Of a DNA stretch of 13,495 nt, positions 1 to 8,093 are shown piece by piece. The notes under the pieces were generated by a model that had not been told where the DNA came from, ran no database searches, and worked only from the letters and a program-made list of their open reading frames with translations. Position 1 is the stretch's first letter; the number at the start of each line of letters is the position of its first letter. This stretch comes from Saccoglossus kowalevskii (lineage: Eukaryota; Hemichordata; Enteropneusta; Harrimaniidae). The stretch lies in contig NW_003113228.1 of assembly GCF_000003605.2 (NCBI RefSeq), positions 1-13,495 on the forward strand, in the 5' to 3' direction. The translations under genes were made by a program, and so were the position numbers.

Positions 1-643
1 TTAGAGGATTAGTTCAGTATTTGTTTCCTAATGTGTATCCAAATTCATGGCGGATTCCAGCGCCTACGTCACTAGTCTTGGTGAAAGTTTCTTAGAGGAA
101 TTAGTTCAGTAATTGTTTCCTAATGTGTATCCAAATTCATGGCGGATTCCAGCGCCTACGTCACTAGTCTTGGTGAAAGTTCCTTAGAAGAATTAGTTCA
201 GTGTTTGTTTCCTAATGTGTATCGAAATTCATGGCGGATTCCAGCGCCTACGTCACTAGTCTTGGTGAAAGTTTCTTAGAGGAATTAGTTCAGTATTTGC
301 CTCCTAATGTGTATCCAAATTCATGGCGGATTCCAGCGCCTACGTCACTAGTCTTGGTGAAAGTTCCTTAGAGGAATTAGTTCAGGATTTGTTTCCTAAT
401 GTGTATCCAAATTCATGCCGGATTCCAGCGCCTACGTCACTAGTCTTGGTGAAAGTTCCTTAGAGGAATTAGTTCAGTATTTGTTTCCTAATGTGTATCC
501 AAATTCATGGCGGATTCCAGCGCCTACGTCACTAGTATTGGTGAAAGTTTCTTAGAGAAATTAGTTCAGTATTTGCTTCCTAATGTGTATCCAAATTCAT
601 GGCGGATTCCAGCGCCCACGTCACTAGTCTTGGTGAAAGTTCC
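1..643 (+). repeat. Block P, copy 1 (7 monomers, M1-M7)
   Basis: The seven monomers match 12788-13431 in the same order. Shared private variants are gtaattg in M2/M141, tatcgaaa in M3/M142, the variant ctcc tract in M4/M143, tagtattgg in M6/M145, and gagaaatt with tttgcttcc and gcccacg in M7/M146. M2-M5 also match 3404-3771. By eye there are about ten differences over 643 bases. Most fall in M1-M5 and are singletons not seen elsewhere, including a missing A in the first ten bases (ttagaggatt), caggatttg, and atgccgg. That is a poorer match than other block pairs and may reflect lower accuracy at the window edge. Confidence 0.85.
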
Positions 644-1195
644 TTAGAGGAATTAGTTCAGTATTTGTTTCCTAATGTGTATCCAAATTCATGGTGGATT
701 CCTGCGCCTACGTCACTAGTCTTCGTGAAAGTTTCTTAGAGGAATTAGTTCAGTATTTGTTTCCTAATGTGTATGCCAATTCATGGCGGATTCCAGCGCC
801 TACGTCACTTGTCTTGGTGAAAGTTTCTTAGAGGAATTAGTTCAGTATTTGTTTCCTAATGTGTACCCAAATTCATGTCGGATTCCAGCGCCTACGTCAC
901 TTGTCTTGGTGAAAGTTCCTTAGAGGAATTAGTTCAGTATTTGTTTCCTACTGTATATTCCAATTCATGGCGGATTCCAGCGCCTACGTCACTAGTCTTG
1001 GTGAAAGTTTCTTAGAGGAATTAGTTCAGTATTTGTTTCCTAATGTGTATCCAAATTCATGGCGGATTCCAGCGCCTACGTCACTAGTCTTGGTGAAAGT
1101 TTCTTAGAGGAATTAGTTCAGTATTTGTTTCCTAATGTGTACCCAAATTCATGGCGGATTCCAGCGCCTACGTCACTCGTCTTGGTGAAAGTTTC
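644..1195 (+). repeat. Block Q, copy 1 (6 monomers, M8-M13)
   Basis: The ordered variants are tggtggattcctgcg with cttcgtg (M8), tatgcc with cacttgtc (M9), atgtcgg with cacttgtc (M10), cctactgtatattcc (M11), a consensus monomer (M12) and cactcgtc (M13). The same order is found at 2208-2759 and 11684-12235. M8 differs from its counterparts in having tatcca rather than taccca. M10 equals M130 but differs from M27. The offset from copy 1 to copy 2 is exactly 1564 bases, 17 monomers. Confidence 0.88.
1012..1103 (+). repeat. Reference monomer (M12), equal to the consensus
   Basis: This copy carries the commonest base at essentially every position and is a good query for the family. It has 37 G+C of 92. 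Useful landmarks are the ACTAGT hexamer at monomer positions 72-77 and three CpGs at 52-53, 62-63 and 68-69. The main diagnostic sites elsewhere in the array are position 39 (T or C), positions 40 and 42 (giving tatgcc instead of tatcca), 51 (G or T), 55 (G/A-rich variation around gcggattcc), 75 (A or T) and 91 (T or C). Phase is arbitrary: position 1 was set at ttagagg because the window opens there. Confidence 0.93.
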
Positions 1196-1287
1196 TTAGA
1201 GGAATTAGTTCAGTACTTGTTTCCTAATGTGTACCCAAATTCATGGCGGATTCCAGCGCCTACCTCACTAGTCTTCGTGAAAGTTTC
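1196..1287 (+). repeat. Linking monomer M14 between blocks Q and S
   Basis: This monomer has gtacttg in its first half, like M31 and M134 which follow the other Q copies. Its second half has acctcac and cttcgtg and leads into block S, as M65 does with cttcgtg. It therefore looks like a recombinant monomer joining a Q-type left half to an S-type right half. Confidence 0.6.
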
Positions 1288-1931
1288 TTAGAGGAATTAA
1301 TTCAGTATTTGTTTCCTAATGTGCACCCAAATTCATGGCGGATTCCAGCGCCTACGTCACTAGTCTTGGTGAAAGTTCCTTAGAGGAATTAGTTCAGTAT
1401 TTGTTTCCTAATGTGTATCCAAATTCATGGCGGATTCCAGCGCCTACGTCACTAGTCTTGGTGAAAGTTTATTAAAGGAATTAGTTCAGTATTTGTTTCC
1501 TAATGTGTATCCAAATTCATGGCGGATTCCAGCGCCAACGTCACTAGTCTTGGTGAACGTTTCTTAGAGGAATTAGTTCAGTATTTGTTTCCTAATGTGT
1601 ATCCAAATTCATGGCGGATTCCAGCGCCCACCTCACTAGTCTTGGTGAAAGTGTCTTAGAGGAATTAGTTCAGTATTTGTTTCCTAATGTGTATCCAAAT
1701 TCATGGCGGATTCCAGCGCCTACGTCACTAATCTTGGTGAAAGTTTCTTAGAGGAATTAGTTCAGTATTCGTTTCCTAATGTGTACCCAAATTCATGGCG
1801 GATTCCAGCGCCTACGTCACTTGTCTTGGTGAAAGTTCCTTAGAGGAATTAGTTCAGTATTTGTTTCCTAATGTGTACCCAAATTCATGGCGAATTCCAG
1901 CGCCTACGTCACTAGTCTTGGTGAAAGTTTC
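1288..1931 (+). repeat. Block S, copy 1 (7 monomers, M15-M21)
   Basis: The ordered private variants are ttaattc with gtgcaccc (M15), a gttta end (M16), gcgccaacg with gaacgtttc (M17), cccacctcac with gaaagtgtc (M18), cactaatc (M19), cacttgtc (M20) and gcgaattcc (M21). All recur in the same order at 5978-6621. I count two differences over 644 bases: ttaaagg against ttagagg in M17/M68, and gtattcg against gtatttg in M20/M71. Confidence 0.9.
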
Positions 1932-2023
1932 GTAGAAGGAATTAGTTCAGTACTTGTTTCCTAATGTGTACCCAAATTCATGGCGGATTCCAGCGCTACG
2001 TCACTTGTCTAGGTGAAAGTTCC
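1932..2023 (+). repeat. Monomer M22 with compensating one-base indels
   Basis: The monomer opens gtagaagga (one extra A) and later has gcgctacg (one base missing), so its length stays 92. Its gtacttg and ttgtctagg variants match M125, which lacks both indels. M44 (3957-4048) carries the same pair of changes, an extra A in gaaggaatt and gcgctacg, so M22 and M44 probably share part of their ancestry. Confidence 0.7.
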
Positions 2024-3771
2024 TTAGAGGAATTAGTTCAGTATTTGTTTCCTAATGTGTACCCAAATTCATGGCGGTTTCCAGCGCCTACGTCACTAGT
2101 CTTCGTGAAAGTTTCTTAGAGGAATTAATTCAGTATTTGTTTCCTAATGTGTACCCAAATTCATGGCGGATTCCAGCGCCTACGTCACTTGACTTTGGGA
2201 AAGTTCCTTAGAGGAATTAGTTCAGTATTTGTTTCCTAATGTGTACCCAAATTCATGGTGGATTCCTGCGCCTACGTCACTAGTCTTCGTGAAAGTTTCT
2301 TAGAGGAATTAGTTCAGTATTTGTTTCCTAATGTGTATGCCAATTCATGGCGGATTCCAGCGCCTACGTCACTTGTCTTGGTGAAAGTTTCTTAGAGGAA
2401 TTAGTTCAGTATTTGTTTCCTAATGTGTACCCAAATTCATGGAGGATTCCAGCGCCTACGTCACTAGTCTTGGTGAAAGTTCCTTAGAGGAATTAGTTCA
2501 GTATTTGTTTCCTACTGTATATTCCAATTCATGGCGGATTCCAGCGCCTACGTCACTAGTCTTGGTGAAAGTTTCTTAGAGGAATTAGTTCAGTATTTGT
2601 TTCCTAATGTGTATCCAAATTCATGGCGGATTCCAGCGCCTACGTCACTAGTCTTGGTGAAAGTTTCTTAGAGGAATTAGTTCAGTATTTGTTTCCTAAT
2701 GTGTACCCAAATTCATGGCGGATTCCAGCGCCTACGTCACTCGTCTTGGTGAAAGTTTCTTAGAGGAATTAGTTCAGTACTTGTTTCCTAATGTGTACCC
2801 AAATTCATGGCGGATTCCAGCGCCTACGTCACTTGACTTTGTGAAAGTTCCTTAGGGGAATTAGTTCAGTATTTGTTTCCTAATGTGTACCCAAATTCAT
2901 GGTGGATTCCTGCGCCTACGTCACTAGTCTTCGTGAAAGTTTCTTAGAGGAATTAGTTCTGTATTTGTTTCCTAATGTGTATGCCAATTCATGGCGGATT
3001 CCAGCGCCTACGTCACTAGTCTTGGTGAAAGTTTCTTAGAGGAATTAGTTCAGTATTTGTTTCCTAATGTGTACCCAAATTCATGTCGGATTCCAGCGCC
3101 TACGTCACTTGTCTAGATGAAAGTTCCTTAGAGGAATTAGTTCAGTATTTGTTTCCTACTGTATATGCCAATTCATGGCGGATTCCAGCGTATACGTCAC
3201 TAGTTTTGGTGAAAGTTTCTCAGAGGAATTAGTTCAGTATTTGTTTCCTAATGCGTATCCAAATTCATGGCGGATTCCAACGCCTACGTCACTAGTCTTG
3301 GTGAAAGTTTCTTAGAGGAATTAGTTCAGTATTTGTTTCCTAATGTGTATCCAAATTCATGGCGGATTCCAACGCCTACGTCACTAGTCTTGGTGAAAGT
3401 TTCTTAGAGGAATTAGTTCAGTAATTGTTTCCTAATGTGTATCCAAATTCATGGCGGATTCCAGCGCCTACGTCACTAGTCTTGGTGAAAGTTCCTTAGA
3501 GGAATTAGTTCAGTATTTGTTTCCTAATGTGTATCGAAATTCATGGCGGATTCCAGCGCCTACGTCACTAGTCTTGGTGAAAGTTTCTTATAGGAATTAG
3601 TTCAGTATTTGTCTCCTAATGTGTATCCAAATTCATGGCGGATTCCAGCGCCTACGTCACTAGTCTTGGTGAAAGTTCCTTAGAGGAATTAGTTCAGTAT
3701 TTGTTTCCTAATGTGTATCCAAATTCATGGCGGATTCCAGGGCCTACGTCACTAGTCTTGGTGAAAGTTCC
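2024..3771 (+). repeat. Block R, copy 1 (19 monomers, M23-M41)
   Basis: This stretch matches 11500-13247 at an offset of exactly 9476 bases (103 monomers). Shared private variants run throughout: ggtttcc with cttcgtg (M23), cacttgactttggg (M24), cacttgactttgtg (M31), ttaggggaatt (M32), gttctgtat (M33), gcgtatacg with gttttgg (M35), tcagagg with atgcgtaa/tcc (M36), ccaacgcc (M36, M37), and ccagggcc (M41). By hand I find about six substitutions and no indel over 1748 bases. Two or more lie in M27, which has atggagg and cactagtc where M130 and M10 have atgtcgg and cacttgtc. The block contains Q copy 2 (2208-2759) and ends with the P-like run M38-M41. Confidence 0.92.
2208..2759 (+). repeat. Block Q, copy 2 (M25-M30), inside block R
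   Basis: This copy has the same order of variants as 644-1195. Within block R, the four monomers M25-M28 (tggtgg, tatgcc, third monomer, cctactgtata) are followed 644 bases later by a similar but more diverged set, M32-M35. This exposes an older seven-monomer periodicity. M27 is the odd member, lacking the atgtcgg/cacttgtc pair of its counterparts. Confidence 0.85.
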
Positions 3772-4140
3772 TTAGAGGAATTAGTTCAGTATTTGTTTCC
3801 GAATGTGTACCCAAATTCATGGCGGTTTCCAGCGCCTACGTCACTAGTCTTCGTGAAAGTTTCTTAGAGGAATTAATTCAGTATTTGTTTCCTAATGTGT
3901 ACCCAAATTCATGGCGGATTCCAGCGCTCCACGTCACTAGTCTTCGTGAAAGTTCCTTAGAAGGAATTAGTTCAGTATTTGTTTCCTAATGTGTACCCAA
4001 ATTCATGGCGGATTCCAGCGCTACGTCACTAGTCTTGGTGAAAGTTCCTTAGAGGAATTAGTTCAGTATTTGTTTCCTAATGTGTATCCAAATTCATGGC
4101 GGATTCCAGCGCCTACGTCACTAATCTTGGTGAAAGTTTC
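3772..4140 (+). repeat. Linking monomers M42-M45 with local indels
   Basis: M42 (ggtttcc, cttcgtg) and M43 (ttaattc) resemble M23-M24 and M126-M127, so block R seems to restart here and then break off. M43 is 93 bp, with gcgctccacg in place of gcgcctacg. M44 has the compensating pair gaaggaatt and gcgctacg. M45 has cactaatc, as M19, M60 and M70 do. The clustering of length changes at a block boundary fits either a recombination junction or an assembly seam. Confidence 0.65.
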
Positions 4141-5428
4141 TTAGAGGAATTAGTTCAGTATTTGTTTCCTAATGTGTACCCAAATTCATGGCGAATTCCA
4201 GCGCCTACGTCACTAGTCTTGGTGAAAGTTTCGTAGAGGAATTAGTTCAGTATTTGTTTCCTAATGTGTACCCAAATTCATGGCGGATACCAGCGCCTAC
4301 GTCACTATTCTTGGTGAAAGTTTCTTAGAGGAATTAGTTCAGTATTTGTTTCCTAATGTGTACCCAAATTCATGTCGGATTCCAGCGCCTATGTCACTTG
4401 TCTTGGTGAAAGTTCCTTAGAGGAATTAGTTCAGTATTTGTTTCCTAATGTGTATCCAAATTCATGGCGGATTCCAGCGCCTACGTCACTAGTCTTGGTG
4501 AAAGTTCCTTAGAGGAATTAGTTCAGTATTTGTTTCCTAATGTGTACCCAAATTCATGGCGGATTCCAGCGCCTACGTCACTAGTCTTGGTGAAGGTTTC
4601 TTAGAGGAATTAGTTCAGTATTTATTTCCTAATGTGTATCCAAATTCATGGCGGATTCCAGCGCCTACGTCACTAGTCTTGGTGAAAGTTTCTTAGAGGA
4701 ATTAGTTCAGTATTTGTTTCCTAATGTGTATCCAAATCCATGGCGGATTCCAGCGCCTACGTCACCAGACTTGGTGAAAGTTCCTTAGAGGAATTAGTTC
4801 TGTATTTGTTTCCTAATGTGTATCCAAATTCATGGCGGATTCCAGCGCCTACGTCACTTGTCTTGGTGAAAGTTCCTTAGAGGAATTAGTTCAGTATTTG
4901 TTTCCTAATGTGTTCCCACATTCATGGCGGATTCCAGCGCCTACGTCACTAGTCTTGGTGAAAGTTTCTTAGAGGAAATAGTTCAGTATTTGTTTCCAAA
5001 TGTGTATGCCAATTCATGGCGGATTCCAGCGCCTACGTCACTAGTCTTGGTGAAAGTTTCTTAGAGGAATTAGTTCAGTATTTGTTTCCTAATGTGTACC
5101 CAAATTCATGGCGGATTCCAGCGCCTACGTCACTCGTCTTGGTGAAAGTTTTTTAGAGGAATTAGTTCAGTATTTGTTTCCTAATGTGTACCCGAATTCA
5201 TGGCGGATTCCAGCGCCTACGTCACTAGTCTTGGTGAAAGTTTCTTAGAGGAATTAATTCAGTATTTGTTTCCTAATGTGTACCCAAATTCATGGCGGAT
5301 TCCAGCGCCTACGTCACTTGTCTTGTTGAAAGTTCCTTAGAGGAATTAATTCATTATTTGTTTCCTAATGTGTACCCAAATTCATGGCGGATTCCAGCGC
5401 CTACGTCACTAGTCTTGGTGAAAGTTCC
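4141..5428 (+). repeat. Block T, copy 1 (14 monomers, M46-M59)
   Basis: The ordered variants are gcgaattcc; gtagagg with ggatacc and cactattc; atgtcgg with cctatg; a near-consensus monomer; gaaggtttc; tttattt; aaatccatgg with caccagac; gttctgt; gttcccacattc; gaaatag with tttccaaatg and tatgcc; cactcgtc with a gtttt end; cccgaattc; cttgttg; and cattatttg. The same series is at 6530-7817, offset 2389 bases (26 monomers less three lost bases). I count two differences: ttagagg against ttagaga in M53/M79, and gaggaatta against gagtaatta in M58/M84. Confidence 0.92.
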
Positions 5429-5794
5429 TTAGAGGAATTAGTTCAGTATTTGTTTCCTAATGTGTATCCAAATTCATGGCGGATTCCAGCGCCTACGTCA
5501 CTAATCTTGGTGAAAGTTTCTTAGAGGAATTAGTTCAGTATTTGTTTCCTAATGTGTACCCAAATTCATGGCGAATTCCAGCGCCTACGTCACTAGTCTT
5601 GGTGAAAGTTTCGTAGAGGAATTAGTTCAGTATTTGTTTCCTAATGTGTACCCAAATTCATGGCGGATACCAGCGCCTACGTCACTATTCTTGGTGAAAG
5701 TTTCTTAGAGGAATTAGTTCAGTATTGTTTCCTAATGTGTACCCAAATTCATGTCGGATTCCAGCGCCTATGTCACTTGTCTGGTGAAAGTTCC
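5429..5794 (+). repeat. Partial tandem copy of the T unit (M60-M63)
   Basis: M60-M63 repeat M45-M48 (cactaatc; gcgaattcc; gtagagg/ggatacc/cactattc; atgtcgg/cctatg) at an offset of 1380 bases, exactly 15 monomers. M45-M59 is therefore a 15-monomer unit whose second copy breaks off after about four monomers. M63 differs from M48 by two one-base deletions, one in a T run (gtattgttt) and one in cttgtctgg. Confidence 0.85.
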
Positions 5795-5977
5795 TTAGAG
5801 AATTAGTTCAGTATTTGTTTCCTAATGTGTATCCAAATTCATGGCGGATTCCAGCGCCTACGTCACTAGTCTTGGTGAAAGTTTCTTAGAGGAATTAGTT
5901 CAGTATTTGTTTCCTAATGTGTATCCAAATTCATGGCGGATTCCAGCGCCTACGTCACTAGTCTTCGTGAAAGTTTC
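5795..5977 (+). repeat. Linking monomers M64-M65
   Basis: M64 is near-consensus but has a one-base deletion in its opening (ttagagaatt), giving 91 bp. M65 is near-consensus except for cttcgtg at its end and leads into block S copy 2. Together they form the junction between the partial T unit and block S. Confidence 0.6.
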
Positions 5978-6621
5978 TTAGAGGAATTAATTCAGTATTT
6001 GTTTCCTAATGTGCACCCAAATTCATGGCGGATTCCAGCGCCTACGTCACTAGTCTTGGTGAAAGTTCCTTAGAGGAATTAGTTCAGTATTTGTTTCCTA
6101 ATGTGTATCCAAATTCATGGCGGATTCCAGCGCCTACGTCACTAGTCTTGGTGAAAGTTTATTAGAGGAATTAGTTCAGTATTTGTTTCCTAATGTGTAT
6201 CCAAATTCATGGCGGATTCCAGCGCCAACGTCACTAGTCTTGGTGAACGTTTCTTAGAGGAATTAGTTCAGTATTTGTTTCCTAATGTGTATCCAAATTC
6301 ATGGCGGATTCCAGCGCCCACCTCACTAGTCTTGGTGAAAGTGTCTTAGAGGAATTAGTTCAGTATTTGTTTCCTAATGTGTATCCAAATTCATGGCGGA
6401 TTCCAGCGCCTACGTCACTAATCTTGGTGAAAGTTTCTTAGAGGAATTAGTTCAGTATTTGTTTCCTAATGTGTACCCAAATTCATGGCGGATTCCAGCG
6501 CCTACGTCACTTGTCTTGGTGAAAGTTCCTTAGAGGAATTAGTTCAGTATTTGTTTCCTAATGTGTACCCAAATTCATGGCGAATTCCAGCGCCTACGTC
6601 ACTAGTCTTGGTGAAAGTTTC
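5978..6621 (+). repeat. Block S, copy 2 (M66-M72)
   Basis: This copy matches 1288-1931 monomer by monomer at an offset of 4690 bases (51 monomers less two lost bases). Its last monomer, M72 (gcgaattcc), is also the first monomer of T copy 2, so the two blocks overlap. Compared with M45-M46, the series M70-M72 has one extra cacttgtc monomer (M71), as does M19-M21. This is a single-monomer gain or loss. Confidence 0.9.
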
Positions 6622-7817
6622 GTAGAGGAATTAGTTCAGTATTTGTTTCCTAATGTGTACCCAAATTCATGGCGGATACCAGCGCCTACGTCACTATTCT
6701 TGGTGAAAGTTTCTTAGAGGAATTAGTTCAGTATTTGTTTCCTAATGTGTACCCAAATTCATGTCGGATTCCAGCGCCTATGTCACTTGTCTTGGTGAAA
6801 GTTCCTTAGAGGAATTAGTTCAGTATTTGTTTCCTAATGTGTATCCAAATTCATGGCGGATTCCAGCGCCTACGTCACTAGTCTTGGTGAAAGTTCCTTA
6901 GAGGAATTAGTTCAGTATTTGTTTCCTAATGTGTACCCAAATTCATGGCGGATTCCAGCGCCTACGTCACTAGTCTTGGTGAAGGTTTCTTAGAGGAATT
7001 AGTTCAGTATTTATTTCCTAATGTGTATCCAAATTCATGGCGGATTCCAGCGCCTACGTCACTAGTCTTGGTGAAAGTTTCTTAGAGGAATTAGTTCAGT
7101 ATTTGTTTCCTAATGTGTATCCAAATCCATGGCGGATTCCAGCGCCTACGTCACCAGACTTGGTGAAAGTTCCTTAGAGAAATTAGTTCTGTATTTGTTT
7201 CCTAATGTGTATCCAAATTCATGGCGGATTCCAGCGCCTACGTCACTTGTCTTGGTGAAAGTTCCTTAGAGGAATTAGTTCAGTATTTGTTTCCTAATGT
7301 GTTCCCACATTCATGGCGGATTCCAGCGCCTACGTCACTAGTCTTGGTGAAAGTTTCTTAGAGGAAATAGTTCAGTATTTGTTTCCAAATGTGTATGCCA
7401 ATTCATGGCGGATTCCAGCGCCTACGTCACTAGTCTTGGTGAAAGTTTCTTAGAGGAATTAGTTCAGTATTTGTTTCCTAATGTGTACCCAAATTCATGG
7501 CGGATTCCAGCGCCTACGTCACTCGTCTTGGTGAAAGTTTTTTAGAGGAATTAGTTCAGTATTTGTTTCCTAATGTGTACCCGAATTCATGGCGGATTCC
7601 AGCGCCTACGTCACTAGTCTTGGTGAAAGTTTCTTAGAGTAATTAATTCAGTATTTGTTTCCTAATGTGTACCCAAATTCATGGCGGATTCCAGCGCCTA
7701 CGTCACTTGTCTTGTTGAAAGTTCCTTAGAGGAATTAATTCATTATTTGTTTCCTAATGTGTACCCAAATTCATGGCGGATTCCAGCGCCTACGTCACTA
7801 GTCTTGGTGAAAGTTCC
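6530..7817 (+). repeat. Block T, copy 2 (M72-M85)
   Basis: This is the near-identical second copy of 4141-5428, with all the private variants in order and about two substitutions in 1288 bases. It is continuous with block S copy 2 on its left and passes into diverged linking monomers on its right, where copy 1 instead passes into the partial third copy. Confidence 0.92.
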
Positions 7818-8093
7818 TTAGAGGAATTAGTTCAGTATTTGTTTCCTAATGTGTACCCAAATTCATGGCGGATTCCAGCGCCTACGTCACTAGTCTTCGT
7901 GAAAGATTCTTAGAGGAATTAGTTCAGTATTTGTTTCCTAATGTGTACCCAAATTCATGGCGGATTCCAGCGCCTATGTCACTAGTCTTGGTGAAAGTTT
8001 CTTAGAGGATTTAGTCCAGTATTTGTTTCCTAATGTGTACCGAAATTCATGTCGGATTCCAGCGCCTACGTCACTTGTCTTGGCGAAAGTTCC
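7818..8093 (+). repeat. Linking monomers M86-M88
   Basis: M86 has cttcgtg with gaaagattc and M87 has cctatgtcactag; neither combination recurs in the window. M88 has ttagtcc near its start, then taccgaaa, atgtcgg and ggcgaaag, resembling M96 and M113, the monomers that precede the second dimer stretch in the U blocks. M88 may be a diverged remnant of an earlier U-type unit. Confidence 0.6.

Noticed and set aside
1012-1103. CENP-B box in the monomer
   Set aside because: The best partial fit around attcatggcggattcc lacks the TTCG and CGGG cores, and no monomer variant restores them. A centromere role cannot be argued on this ground.
1012-1103. tRNA-derived or pol III promoter (B box) origin
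   Set aside because: ggattccagc resembles the B-box pattern only loosely and misses its invariant bases. There is no A box at proper spacing and no cloverleaf or T-run terminator.
4693-4784. Mobile element or insertion inside the array
   Set aside because: Unusual variants such as aaatccatgg with caccagac (M52, M78) are base substitutions in a full-length monomer. The 92-bp phase is unbroken, with no target-site duplication, terminal repeats or foreign sequence anywhere.
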